Origin: Hofstenia miamia | Taxonomy: Eukaryota; Xenacoelomorpha; Acoela | NCBI GenBank assembly: GCA_004352715.1 | Contig: SCFE01000001.1 | Location: 5,641,744-5,705,743, forward strand | DNA length: 64,000 nucleotides | Direction: 5' to 3' | Part shown: positions 23,500 to 36,445 of the stretch, one piece after another | Position numbering within the stretch: position 1 is the stretch's first letter | Layout of the letters: each line of letters begins with the position of its first letter | Position numbers and translations under genes: made by a program | Notes under the pieces: generated by a model | Seen by the model: the letters and a program-made list of their open reading frames with translations, nothing else | Database searches by the model: none | What the model was told of the DNA's origin: nothing

Positions 23500-25970
23500 T
23501 ATACACTACTCAAATATTTTTCGCATGCTTCTAAAATTTGTAAGTAATCTAAATTTTTTTATTTTTTTCTTCCTAACATGTTTCTACAGTGGTTGCAGCC
23601 AAGTTTCAGCAGCTGGTTCGATGGGCACTTTAGATTATGGGAATACCAGTATGTTATGAACAGTCTGATCATTTACACAAACACCAGTCACATATTGAGG
23701 ATCATTTTGGAGTATTAATGCTGACTGAAAATGATCACGTCTGACCAACAAAGTTATATATTTTTATTGTGCGTCCAGGATATTTCTCTGGATTTTAATT
23801 TGTTGTAAAAATTAGTTAAATACTTTCTGAAAACTGTTAGAAGGAAAAATACTAATTTCCAAACCAAAAATGGTGTGCGTTACTTGTCAAATTTTTGAGG
23901 TATAGAAAATTTCTTTTGCTATTTCAAGTAGTGTATTATGTTAAATGAATTACAAAATCATTTTTTTCCACAATACTTATTTGTAAAGGCGTTTTATTTT
24001 ATAAATGACATCAGTAAATATATTCATAAATATGAATTATACAGTATCACATTTTATTTAAATCAGAAAATTAATCAAATTTTCAACCAAGACATCTACA
24101 TAAACCTATACAAACTAAAATTTAATCAAATCTGTATTTTGTAAAAATGCATTCTTGATAAATTATTTTGGCATTGTTATGTTGTAAAATTGATTTTAGT
24201 TCTAAGATCAATTTCCATCATGTGGCAATGTAAACCTAATGTATTCCCTGAAAAAATTTTTCATAAATATGCATGCAATTTAAAGTATTGCAAAAATCAA
24301 ATTCAGTGTGAAAACTTTAGTATATTCACAAAGTTTTATTAATGTAGTGTGGAGTTTCAGAAATATTGGTATTGAAAAGTTGTAAAAAATCGTGTTACAT
24401 TGTTAGTTTTGTTGTCAAGTTTTGTTCTTGCTATATGGAAAAATTTGAAAAATTTCCAAAATTTCATAATTGATTTACATGCAGTAGATTTTATGTTAAA
24501 ACTGCTAAAAGTATGTTTTGTATTTATCTAATTAACATTAATCATTCCTAATGTTGAGATACTCAAACTATGACAATGAATGGACGGCGTATTTCTCAAC
24601 TTCAATTCATAAAACAATAGAAATTAAAGAGGCCCAGAGTTGTCTATCAATATGGGTTTTTAATTTTATGCATAATGGGCATAGAATGAGATCATAGCTA
24701 TGAAATTCGCTGAAAACCGGATATTTGTAGCAAACGAAATCTTAATTAATGAATTTTTAAGAGTGAGGTTACATACTACACTACACAAAATTACTTTCTT
24801 GCTTAAAATTAGTTTTCTGTGTACTATGAATCACATTTAAATGAAATGCTGCAAAAAAAGTTATAGAATTTTTGAATTTTATCTCAAAATGTTTTGCCCT
24901 GATAAAAGACTGGTTTAATTCAATAACAAAAGCAATGTATTTCAAACTGTTTCTGGAAAGCATGGAATAACTGATACTGTCAGAGCATTCATTTGCAGAA
25001 AAGAACGAAGCATATAAACAGTTAATGAATTTTATAAAATTATTCAAATATATTTCAGCTTACAAAGCTATCGGCAGTTTTTTACAAATGATTTCGTCTA
25101 AATTTAATTGACTTTATATTACCCACTATAGAAATGTCCTAAGTGCAATAATTTTGAAATTTGAGTTATGGAAACTTTATGCAATTTCTAGAAGTGTTCT
25201 TTACAAAAATATTTGGTTTTGATAGCAATGTTTGTTTAAGAATGATCAGCGTGCAAATTCTCTAACTATATTCCAATCATATTCTGCTTAAAATGCAGAT
25301 ATCCTAACTGCATTCCAAGCATATTGCTTACAAAATGCAAATATCCTAAGTATCCAATAATAAGCATTGATTTCAAGTATTATCAAATCCGCAGCATTGT
25401 TGTGCAAACCTAATTAATTATGGAAGGAGATTGAAACAGCAAGCTTTGTGATATATTTTAAAATTTGAATATTTGGTAATATATTGGGAAATTCTGTAAA
25501 ATCAGCTACTAAGAAATACATGGATTTACATTTTTATGTATCTGAACTCAACAAAGATATTTACACTGCAACAAATTTTCACTAACAGTGATACAAATTC
25601 CAGGAGGAAAAGGCTGACGTCCTTACCATGCTACCATATATGATTGGAGATGACTTAGTTAATGGAAGCATTATTGAATAACTAAACATTAGGATATCAA
25701 TATAAATAGACTACGGTTTATGTCGGCTTATATTTAAAATACAATATATACATGTGCTCGGGTATTAAAAACGCTAATGATAATGTATTTCTGAATACAT
25801 GCATCATAAAATTTTGTTTAGAGAACTGCTTTTGTTTTAGAATTTACATAATGTAATAAAATTGAATTGCAGTGCAACATTCCCATGATGCTGAACATTA
25901 TTTTGCATTCTAGCAGTAAAAAATATTTTAGAACAATTGTCCTAACTGAATACTAATAACTAGAAATGAG
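23500..25970. other. No recognisable gene
   Basis: A long AT-rich intergenic stretch. Open frames are short and low-complexity (Asn/Ile/Phe/Lys-rich). No repeat family was recognised apart from small local duplications. Confidence 0.5.
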
Positions 25971-25974
25971 CGCG

Positions 25975-26110
25975 GTACAGGTTTTGTTAAACTGTTTCCA
26001 CCGCAGAGGAAAAAACTTCACCGCTAACTAACGCAATGCCTGTTTTTTACCGCAAATCACCGAAATAAATGAAATTTTATCGCAATATACCGGAACAATG
26101 ACGATTTTAT
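25975..26110. repeat. Degenerate ACCGCAAA-word repeat
   Basis: A GC-richer patch with several imperfect copies of ACCGC and CACCGAAAT words, resembling other motif-rich short elements in this window. Confidence 0.35.
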
Positions 26111-26279
26111 CTTCGTAATAAAAAAAGATATTTCTGAATTGTTTTTAGGGTTATAGATCATTCGTACAACAGCTTAAAGACCAATTCTTAGAAATTTTGG
26201 CATTTCGTTCAATTTTATTTTGATAATATCAAATGAAGTATGTAAAAATTTCTTTTAATATTTTGTATGTGAAATCTGT

Positions 26280-26765
26280 TTTGATTCAGTATATGTTGTT
26301 AAGCTTAGATAAAATTGTTTTTGATTCACCTGCATATACTTGTATGCCGTACATTATAATAGAATTAACTAGGGAATTAAATAAAATTTTAGTTTCATAT
26401 TGATTTAAAAATCTTTTTACTTTTAATATTATATAGAAATTTCTCATTGATCTTTTATAAACTTGGGCAATGTTTTTTAAATGAAAGCATATTAATGGTA
26501 AATCCAATATATTTCATTGTTGTTACTGAGGCATAATCATTTCTAATGACTTTCTATAATTAATTTCAAATTTGTTTTCTTCATACCAAGATTTGATCTT
26601 ATCATTAATTAAATGTGTTAAGTCTAAATTTTCAAGAGTTGGAAGACAAATCAGCATACTTAATAATAGAATCATTTGTAATATTTCAAGAGTCACAATT
26701 TAAAGAATCACTACATATATTGAACAGAAATGGACCACAAACGGAGCCTTAAGGAACACCTTTGT
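26280..26765 (-). mobile_element. LINE (CR1/Jockey-like), 3' portion split off by a nested LINE
   Basis: On the minus strand this starts KGVP*GSVCGPFLFNI (RT block before YADD), then IIKYADL (YADD-like, degenerate). It ends with the thumb-region block ILFNSLVNSIIMYGIQVYAG at about 26390-26320. The 5' part of the same LINE resumes at about 29745 on the same strand, ending at LLGIDNKW. The 3-kb plus-strand LINE lies between. About 25-30 RT residues are missing at the join, so a small deletion accompanied the insertion. Confidence 0.7.
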
Positions 26766-29720
26766 TGATCTTTTCAATATCCAAAAGTCTTTCAATCGAT
26801 AACTCTAAATTTAAAATATTTAGAAAGGACAGAAATCCAACTTTTCATTTTAATAAGACAAAAGGAGGTGGTGACATGTTTTTAATACCTAAAATACTCA
26901 AACCAAAACTTAGGACAGATATAGCAAAAGATTCAACTTATGAAATTCTTTGGGTTGAAATTCAAAACCCAGACAAAAATTTTAATAGTCAATTATTAAA
27001 TATCTCTTATTGTCCAAATAAAACTTATATAAATAACTTTTTCTTACAAATGGAAGATGAATTTTCTACTGCTCTGAGTTATAACACGAATATAATGGTA
27101 ATGGGAGACTGGAATGTAAATCTTCTAAACAATAACGAAAAAAAGTAAGCTTGGCAATTTTCTCAATACTTTCAATATTTCACTAATAAATAAAAAAATT
27201 CCTTCTAGAATTTCTGCTAATAGTAAAACGCTTATTGACTATTTCATGATATCAGAAAATGCTTCGTCTTATAATTATTTTTGTTTTGAATTTCCATATT
27301 CAGATCACTGCCTTATAGCTACTTATTCGAATATTCTAAAAGTTTGTAAACCCTCTAAATCTTGGATAAAAATACGAGAAAAATCAACAGAAAATGTCGA
27401 AAAACTTCGATAGTATTTAAAAATCGAAAACTGGAATTCGATATATTCATCATTAACACCTAATGAAATGCTATCACATTTTACAAAAACTTTACTTTTC
27501 TACTTGGATATATGCTGCCCAGAAAAATATATTCTTTCATCCGAAAATACCAAAAAAACTCAGAATAATGTTTCAAAACCATGGATTGATTCTAAATGCC
27601 TCGATTTAATCGAAATAAAGAAACAGAAATTGAAAAAATACTTAAATTTCCAAACATTGGAAAATCATAATGCTTATAAATCTGCACGAAATTTATGTAA
27701 TATTGCTATAAGGAAAGCAAGTAATAATTATTCCCGTTTTCAGTATCAAAGTCTTTCTTCCCAAAAAAATAAATGGGAATTTGTTAACAATTTGCTAAAT
27801 AGAAAAAACATGCGAACCGAAGAAATAGAAAGAATATACTATAAAGATAAATCCATTACAAATAAGAAGGAATTCTGCAATGCTTTCAATGAAGTTTTCC
27901 TAAATTTAGGAAACTACAACGGTATGAATGTACCTTTTTGCCTTAATAAACCCAAAGGAACTCCAACCTCTTTCTCTTTTCGTTTTGCAACAAAATATGA
28001 AATCATAAAGTCGATACAATGTTTAAAAAATAAATCCAGTGGACCCTCTCTAATACCAACGTGGTTCCTAAAACTCTCAGGTGACTTAATAGCTGAACCA
28101 ATATGCTACATTTTAAATAATTGTATAAAACACTCCTTTTTTCCAGATGAATTAAAATTGGCAAATATAACACCATTATTTAAAAGAAATGATCCCGAAG
28201 ATTGCGAAAATTATAGACCCATTTCGATCACTTCTCCAATCAGCAAAATTTTTGAACGAATTCTTTTTAATCAAATTAACGAACATCTTTGTAAACATGA
28301 TCTCTACTCCAAAACACAATATGGTTTTCGTAAAGGTATTTCTACGAGCAACGCTTGAATACAAGCTACAGAAAAATGGCGATCAACAATAAATGATAAT
28401 AAATACTCAGCAATTGCTTGCTTAAACCTCTCGAAAGCTTTCGATTCCATAGACCGCAGTATCTTACTACAAAAAATTAAATTTCTAGGTTTTTCTAATG
28501 ACAGCATAGGTCTTATCTCCAGTTACTTATACAATCGCATGCAAAGAGTTAAAATTAATGAATCTTTTTCAGATTGGGTATGCACTAAAAATGGGGTTCC
28601 TCAGGGTACAATTTTGGGTCCCTTATTATTTAATATTTACATAAATGATTTGTCCGAGCAAGTAACATGTGACGTTATACAATATGCAGATGACACAATA
28701 TTATTTCATTCTAATAAATTTCCCGAAAAAGCGGTTCAAACTCTCGAAACAAACTGTGCTTCTCTTGCTAAATATTTTGCTTCTATAAAACTAAGAGTAA
28801 ATCCACTAAAAACCCAATTCTGTATTGTTAAATCAAAAACTAAATCTACTGATACTTTAAAATACAAACTTAATTTCAACGGCATTCAAATAAAACAGGT
28901 TGAGTCTTTTAAGTACCTCGGAATAATTTTTGACATACATCTAAATTTTGAAGAGCAACTAAATCATGTTATTAGAAAAATGGCCATATCGATTAAAGCA
29001 ATTAACTTAATTTCTCAAAAACTTCCAACTAAAGCAAAAATTCAATTAATATATGCTCTAATATTAAGTCATTTTAACTATGCCAATGTACTCTACACAG
29101 ATATAAACCAAAAATTTCTCAGGAAATTCCAAGTGCAACTAAATTGGGCTATCAAAGTAGCAGTAAATAATCATAGCTTTAATAAGAATAATGAATATAG
29201 AAAAATTTCAAAATTATTTTTACATCCGCAATGTTACATCCATATAAATGTCTTAACGACGTTCTTCAAAATAGTTAACAATACTTTCCCATACTACAAA
29301 AATGACTTTCTTGCTGCAAAATTAGTCAATAAACAAAATAAAAGAACACACATAGTTCAACTTATTAGGTATAAAAAACGAATAATGAAAAATTCATTTC
29401 TAAACACTGCTATAAATATGTGAAATGAATTACCAAAATATATTAAACAAATAAGTAAATTAAAAAACTTTAAAATGAATATTAAAAAATATTTTTGCAC
29501 TTATAATATAAAAAAACTGAAATGGCGAGGTTATAAATTTTATAATCCTGATTACTCTATTAATAGAAACTAGCAATCGCCATAGCCCAAGTTAACCACT
29601 TTTTATTTGTAAATAGTCATTGTTTTCTTTTCTTTGTTTAATTTTGTATTACTTTCTTGACGCTTTCAGAATTTGTTATCAGTATTTCTATTTATTGTTA
29701 AAACAATTTCTGAATATAGA
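26766..29720 (+). mobile_element. CR1/Jockey-like LINE, almost complete EN-RT, nested insertion
   Basis: The reading frame is 5'-truncated within the apurinic endonuclease. Endonuclease motifs are MGDWNVNLL (about 27100-27125) and YSDHCLIATY (about 27300-27325). A linker follows, with WIDSKCLDLIEIKKQKLKKY. RT motifs are KLANITPLFKRND, NYRPISITSPISKIFERI, TQYGFRKGISTSNA, CLNLSKAFDSIDRSIL, NGVPQGTILGPLLFNIYIND and YADD (28683-28694). The thumb ends with FKYLGIIFDIHLNFEEQ and a C-terminal region to about 29500. Only a frameshift near 27146 and stops at 27411, 28356 and 29420 interrupt it, which makes it the youngest-looking LINE here. It has no ORF1. The (TTC)n-like run at about 29720-29745 may be its 3' tail. 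Confidence 0.85.
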
Positions 29721-29744
29721 TTTTTCTTCTTCTTCTCTTCTTTA

Positions 29745-31560
29745 ACCATTTGTTGTCTATTCCCAATAAAACTATCAAGTCAATTAAATGTGTTATATTG
29801 TTTAATTTTTCAAATAAAATGTAGTGATTTACATTGTCAAAGGCTTTCTTGATATCAAGGCTGATTAATATTACATAATCATAATTTTCATTTTTGTATT
29901 ACAAAATTCTATTTTGCAGTTCAATAACAGCATTTGTTGTTGTTCCATTTGTTCTGAATCCATGCTGATTTATATTTAAATGTTTATTGTAGATATATTT
30001 GATGTGAAAATTAAACACGAGTTTTTCAAAAGTTCTTGCCAATATTGAAGTGATGCTAATTGGTCTTAAATTATGTAGTTTTGCCGGTTGTGATTTTGGA
30101 ATTGGTATTACTATGGCAGTTTTCCAAATTTTGGAGAATTTAGCAGTTCTTAACGATTCCGTAAATATATAATGAACTATTGGTGTAATTATGTACCAAA
30201 ATTTTTTAATAAACCAATAAGGTATTCCGTCGTATCCTGTTGATGCTTTTTGATACTTTTCAATGCATGATATACTTGATGCATTGTTAGGGTTGGAATC
30301 TCGTCACTATCTATACTAGGAGTTCTAGGTTGTTTGTAATTCAAATCATTTGATATATTAGTAAACATTTTGTTGATTTCATTTGCATCAAATTCTTTAT
30401 TCATCTTTGATAGTGTATTGCGTCCCATAAGTTGATTTACAGAAGCCCACCATTTTTTTGGATTTTTCCTTGAAATACTTCTTTTAATTTCTTTATTAAT
30501 TCTTTCAAACATTTCATTTGCTCTATGAAATTGTTTTTTACGCATTAATTTCTTCTTTTTTTCTCAATAAATATTTAATTTGAGGAGTCATGAAAATTGG
30601 ATCCTTGTTTGTCATTTTAACATTAATGATTGGGCATGCTTTGTCAATGCAACTCTTGATTGTCTTACAAAATAATGCAGTCCCTTCATCAATATCGTAT
30701 CGTATGATTTCTTCAAAATTTATATTATTCATTAAACAGTATAGTTTTTCAATAATTTTTCCATTAATAATTTGAAATGGAATTGTCACTTTTTCTGTAC
30801 CTGTTATAAGTGAAGGTTCTGCTATTAATCCAAGATGATTTGTAGAAACCCCAGCTTGAAATGTATAACAATTTTTATATAAATTAGGATGAGAGGTTAT
30901 AACGTTATCTAGGTTTCTTAATTTTCTTGTATTTTCATTATTGCATTTTGTCATACATATAGAACTTGCAGCTCATCAACATTGAGATCATTAAAGTCAC
31001 CACCAATAATAAAAAATAATGCTTGGTTACTTAAAATTAAAATTTCTATGCAATCAGAGATACAATCTCGCACTTCATTTTTCTTAGCAACAGTTAAATT
31101 TGGTGGATTATACAATCCGGCAATATACATTAACTTCTTATTAAACAGTATTTTGATCCACAATAATTCTATATGAATTGCTTCAGTAATTAGGAGATTA
31201 CTTTCAATATTGCTTTTAACATAAATACATACACCACCATCTCTGTGCTTTGTATTCGAAATTTCACGATCTTTTCTAAAACAAAAATATCCAGCCAGTT
31301 GAGGATAACTTTCAGATATTTCAGTCAAACCAAGTTTCACTAACTATACAGACATCTATTTTATATGTGAGAATAGCAATTAATAAGGAATTTAAATCTT
31401 TTATGTTTCTTAGAGTTCTAGAATTTATTACTAAAATCCTTGGAGCTTCTAGTTTTAAGGAAAGTGAATAATTATAACTATTGTTACTTTGATATGCCTC
31501 ACTTGGTATGAATGGAGTTGCATAATTGTTCAAATTAGACTTAATTAGGTAAGAATCGTG
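29745..31560 (-). mobile_element. LINE (CR1/Jockey-like), endonuclease and first half of RT
   Basis: The order on the minus strand is as follows. The endonuclease start has VINSRTLRNIKDLN and DVCIVSETWFD (about 31440-31320). Then come DGGVCIYVKSNIE, FFIIGGDFNDLNVDEL (about 31020-30970) and a degenerate SDH site (STNHLGLIAEP). The linker KNPKKWWASVNQLMGRN (about 30470-30420) follows. RT blocks are KTAIVIPIPKSQ, LRPISITSILARTFEKLVF, NQHGFRTNGTTTNAV and LISLDIKKAFDNVNHYIL, ending at about 29745. Several stops and frameshifts make it inactive. Its 3' third is at 26280-26765. It shares the WW linker motif with the LINE at 453-2514. Confidence 0.8.
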
Positions 31561-31587
31561 AAAATTTACGTTTTCTAATTGTGTTAG

Positions 31588-33055
31588 TCAATCATCAGTT
31601 TCTGTTCTCTGCATTATTACCTTAATATTAGACAAATAAATAGGACAATCTTTCGAAAAAGTAGAATGATTAAATTTTTCAAGGTATGAAGTGCTGCAAT
31701 TTACACATTTATATTTACAAGGATTGTTCTTATTTGGACAATTTGTATATATGTGATTTTCTGCACAGAACATACACACATGTGATTTTCTTAAACACTT
31801 ATTTCTTGAGTGTCCATACATTCCACAGTTATAACACATACGTGCATAAAAATGTTCACTGACCTTTGCACATCTAAAGACCAATATGTATGCTGTTGTT
31901 AAGTAAGAATTTCCGTACTTTTGGGGATACTTTGACGAAATAATTGAGGTTTTGCTATATCCGTTAATTTTAGTAAATAATATTTCAAACATTGAATTAT
32001 TTAAACCACACAAATCTTGCAACTTTGGTTTTTCAACTAATATTTTTTCTTTGATTTCAGGTGCACTTGAGTTTTCTAAAAAATAACTCGGTACATTTAG
32101 AATTTTTAGCTTAGGTGCAATTTTTTTGTATTCTACAAAATTATAAGACATATTTTTCCCGATATTATTTTTAATAACCTCAACCTCAGCTTTAGATTCA
32201 CAAGCAAAAACAAGTTCATTATTCTTATTTGGGAATATCTTTCTAATTTTAGGAAAATCCTTATTACCTTAATATTAGACAAATAAATAGGACAATCTTT
32301 CGAAAAAGTAGAATGATTATATTTTTCAGGGTATGAAGTGCTGCAATTTACGCATTTATATTTACAAGGATTGTTCTCATTTGGACAATTTGTATATATG
32401 TGATTTTCTGCACAGAACGTACACACATGTGATTTTCTTAAACACTTATTTCTTGAGTGTCCATACATTCCAGTTAGAACACATACGTGCATAAAAATGT
32501 TCACTGACCTTGCACATCTGAAGACCAATATGTATGCTGTTGTCAAGCAAGAATTTCCGTACTTTTGGGGATACTTTAACGAAAATAATTGAGGTTTTGC
32601 TGTATCCGTTAATCTTAGTAAATAATATTTCCAACATTGAATCATTTAAACCACACAAATCTTGCAACTTTGGGTTTTCAACTAATATTTTTTCTTTGAT
32701 TTCAGGTGCACATTTAGAATTTTTAGCTTAGGTGCAATCTTTTTGTATTCTACAAAATTATAAGACTTATTTTTCCCGATATTATTTTTAATAACCTCAA
32801 CATCAGCTTTAGATTCACAAGGAAAACAAGTTCATTATTCTTATTTGGGAATATCTTTCTAATTTTAGGAAAATCCTTAGAATCTTGAATTTCTTTAAGA
32901 ATATCTTGAGTAACATTTGAAATATCAGTACTTGTTATAGGTTCTTTATTCGCTAAATTTTTGCTTGTACATTTAATATAATAGCTGCTTGTTTGGTTTA
33001 ATTTATTTAAATGTGACGACAGGCTTAAATATCGATTTCGATGTGTTACCATCAT
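31588..33055 (-). mobile_element. LINE ORF1 (gag-like) with CCHC zinc knuckles and an internal tandem duplication
   Basis: The minus-strand ORF1 starts near 33055 (MVTHRNRYLSLSSHLNKLNQ). It contains a central domain ending FARMCYNCGMYGHSRNKC-like, followed by CMFCAENHIYTNC and CKYKCVNC knuckles that bind nucleic acid in LINE ORF1 proteins. It stops at about 31588, immediately before the endonuclease ORF of the same element. The central and knuckle segment is present twice: 32261-32876, frameshifted and lacking about 31 bp, then 31614-32260, which is intact. ORF1 and ORF2 are in tandem as in CR1/Jockey-type LINEs. Confidence 0.75.
31614..32876. repeat. Tandem direct duplication inside LINE ORF1 (about 647-bp unit)
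   Basis: 31614-32260 and 32261-32876 are about 95% alike and abut exactly, each running from TTATTACCTTAATATTAGAC to AGGAAAATCC. The second copy lacks about 31 bp near 32710. Divergence between copies suggests a real event, not an assembly overlap, because no n separates them. Confidence 0.85.
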
Positions 33056-33130
33056 CGTCAGTTTACAAAATATGCGTTAAATTAATTTACAATAAACTAC
33101 ACTAAATATAAATGATCTTATTACATACGC

Positions 33131-33400
33131 TTAGAATAAATTTAAGATCATCATGCTTTGTTGTCGATTTAATAATTTACCCATTGTTGTTTCTTTTATA
33201 TATATTGCCTCTGCTATTTTCGGATGTTTAGTTCTTAGTAAAATTTTAAATTGATCTTCCTTAGTTTGATGGTGATGGGTAAAAATTTCTGAATTCAGAT
33301 GACCTCTTAAATGCTCCTTAGATCTTTTTCTCAGATGTCGCTTAGTTTCACCGATATATGATTTATCGCAATCATCACATGTATATTTGTAGACTAGGGC
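33131..33400 (-). pseudogene. Penelope-like element 3' fragment (GIY-YIG endonuclease)
   Basis: The minus-strand open frame begins ALVYKYTCDDCDKSYIGETK, the GIY-YIG N-terminal block, then RHLRKRSKEHLRGH, EIFTHHHQTKEDQFKILLRT and AEAIYIKETTMGKLLNRQQS, ending at a TAA at 33131-33133. It is uninterrupted but has no RT, so it is a 5'-truncated insertion. It is related to, but clearly different from, the copy at 4143-5064. It abuts the 5' end of the LINE ORF1. Confidence 0.85.
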
Positions 33401-33419
33401 TCAAATCTTGGAGAAAACG

Positions 33420-35030
33420 TTAGAGTCAAAATCAAAATGGCGCATGAAAAATAGTTTACGCCAAAACCGGAACTGTCAATCAGACAAATCTGACCTGGCG
33501 AAATTATCTTTAAAACATTAAAAGCGGGTTACTCGATTCCATGTTTTTGTACAATTCTGGTTCTGTTTTGAGCCCACGATATGTTGTAATTATTTGTTCT
33601 TCAATAACTTTATTGCGACATCGATTGATTTCTCTACAGGAAAATTAGTATAAAACACTAATGTCATATGATACCATGAAATTATTACTATCTTGCTTCG
33701 ATATATTATTAGAAAAATACTTAGAATTTGTATTGGTTTTTTCTTCTGGTTGTTTCTACAAAATTTCCTTTAATTTATTTATCGGAAAAACCATTGCTAC
33801 CATTATTGAGATTTAATGAAATTAACTATTATAAAATCAAGTAAATTAGAGGGAATAATTTTCAAAGAAGCTGTTGATAGTTTTGTAAGCTGAAATATTT
33901 TGAATGTTTTTGTTAAGGTTATTAAAAACCTTATAAACTCTCAGTTAATGAATTCTCTAAATAAACAATTAACTTTGAACTATTGTCTTTTTTGTTTAAG
34001 TAAAAATTACTGAAAATCGTTTTCAAATATGTATCATGGAATCAATGGATATTGAATTACTAGAATTTATGCAAAAATTATAAATAAATTATTCACTATG
34101 TAGAGCGCGATTATTGTGATGTTATACATTTATTTGGTACGTTATTAAATTTGGTGATGTTGGTGCCACATATCTAAATAGGCCGATTCGTTCATTTTTG
34201 CAAATATAAATCTAATATATTGACATTACCTTTCAAAAATTAGATAAATCGATTCAAAATGGATAACAGACCCCACCTGGCTACATCACTGGTCTGTGGA
34301 TTCATTTCGAACCAATAAGTACTGTAAAACGGGGTAACTTGGAACGGTTTTCGATATGTTTTGTAATAAAAAGCATATAAACCATTATCTCAGAAGAACG
34401 AAACTTTACATAAACTGCAGGTTGTTCATCTATTTCAAAATAATATATCAGACATATCAAATAACTTTTATAAGAAGTTGAAAATAAACCAAGTTCAAAA
34501 TCATAACATATTGAATGTAAATCTATACCCAGATATTTTAAAAGTGTTCAGGGGGCCTATTTTGAGGGGGCGCGCCCCTCGTCAGATATTTATATTTAAG
34601 TACAATTAGATCCTAACAAGTTAAGTTTATTATGATTGAATAAAACAAAAAGGAATAAAAATTGAAATTACATTAAACAAATATATTACTTCAATATTTC
34701 TAACTTGATATGTACAATGTATATATGCCTACAAGTTTTTTAGGAGTTACTCACTCGTCATCATCAACGTGTAGACATAAATATGTATATATTTCTAGGA
34801 ATTACCAACATAACAAACGTGTTCGAGAGATTCGCGGATCGAAAGAATAGAAGAATAATCCTTAAAAAATAATAATAATTTTTATTTTGTTCAATAAAAA
34901 TTTTGGAATCAGTTTATTCGTTTTATTGTTTATATTATGGTAAAATAAAGATTTATATGTTGAATTTAAGCGTTTTAACAGATGAATGCACCATCTGTGG
35001 TAATTAGGTTTTAATCAGGATTGCATATGA
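33420..35030. other. No recognisable gene
   Basis: AT-rich sequence. The only distinct feature is a GC-rich near-palindrome at 34564-34580. Confidence 0.5.
34564..34580. repeat. GC-rich near-perfect palindrome
   Basis: GAGGGGGCGCGCCCCTC is self-complementary except for one extra G, in otherwise AT-rich DNA. It is probably part of an old repeat. Confidence 0.5.
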
Positions 35031-35065
35031 TAATGGAAATTGTCGTTCCAAGCCATTTGCAGATT

Positions 35066-35197
35066 GTGGAAATGGAAATGGAATAGAAATGGAAATCATT
35101 TTATGGAATGGAAATTTAGTGGAAATTTATGGAAATGAAATTTCAAAAAAGACATTTTCAACGCTATTGTAAATCTTCAAAACACCCTAAATATATT

Positions 35198-35249
<52 letters not shown>

Positions 35250-36105
35250 ATTTTAAGAACAGTCGCAAAATGCATTAAAAATACCCAAAATGTATCTCTG
35301 GTACACTGGTTTAGCTAAAGAAAGTCTAACTTCCATGCGTAAATTTCGCAAATGTTGCCCTGATTTCAGGTAGTTTTGGTTCCAAACCTGCATGTGCACA
35401 TGTAAATTTTTTAATATTAATGACACCGCAATTAATATAATTATTAACAGAAAGTTTGTGATGCATTCGCGTTTACTGCATGAATATGTCCATATATCAT
35501 CGCTATGCATATATTGCTTTAAATTTATTCAATTTTAATTCGATTTTGTACAGAACTAGAACTGAATTTAACGGAAATAATTACTAGATATGAAATTGAA
35601 ATGGCCTTGGCTGAGGTCAGAATCAAAAGTTTTACAAAATTTAATTGTGTGTACCCTAGCAGTTTCAACAAAACCAATATTTCACATGTCTGTACTAAGT
35701 TGTAATTTTTCTTCACAATATTGTCAACTTGACAGACTCGCAGGGTACTACAGGACCTAGCCGCCCAATGAGATTTTACTGGTCTCAGTACAATGAGTCT
35801 GGGACTAACATGGAGTGATATCAGAAATGTAGAACCTGGAGCCAGGGATTACACAAAGTTACTCATTATAATTCCTATTTTGATCACAATAGAAGTTATG
35901 ATGGGGTACCAATGTCACTAACGGACCAGACAATTTCATGGGATTGAGATTGGTCTAAACCCAGTGGGACTGAATGGTACTAACTCCAGTAACCCTAGCA
36001 TTAGCTCTAATAGTTATGAAAAGATGTAGAATTTAATGGAAAAATATGGAAATGTTTTTAAAATAGTTATGGAAATGGAATGAAAATGAAAGAGAATGGC
36101 ATTCA
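35066..36105. repeat. GGAAAT-word repeats flanking a 0.9-kb segment
   Basis: Imperfect GGAAAT/TGGAAATGGAAAT words cluster at 35066-35145 and 36037-36100, in the same orientation. A (TA)n run lies at about 35203-35242. The segment between also holds a GC-richer stretch (35740-36000) with GGGACT/ACTGGTC words, like a patch at 46080-46290. Confidence 0.4.
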
Positions 36106-36359
36106 AGCCTGATTTTATTATTCTGTAAGTCTTGCCAATGTCTAGAAAGTGAAATTTTTTCTTTAAGGAAATTAAAAACAATACAATTTCTGGAAGGTAA
36201 GCTACCAATGTAATATAAGTCAATTCTAATATTTTGATTTTAGTTTCAGTCATTCACTTGATAATATACCTCAACCTCAATGAGCCTGAAATAAATTATT
36301 GCAGAAAAGCTTTAGAATATAAAAACTATATAAATATTTTTTTCAATTATTCAAACGTG

Positions 36360-36445
36360 ATATATGTTCTATTCAATATCAAATCAACACAAATCAAGTT
36401 GACTCAAACTTTATTATTACATTTCAAGTCAAGTCGGGTCGGATA
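36360..36445. repeat. Degenerate TCAAGTCAAGTC repeat
   Basis: Imperfect TCAA(A/G)TCAA words ending TCAAGTCAAGTCGGGTCGG; another short motif-rich patch. Confidence 0.35.
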
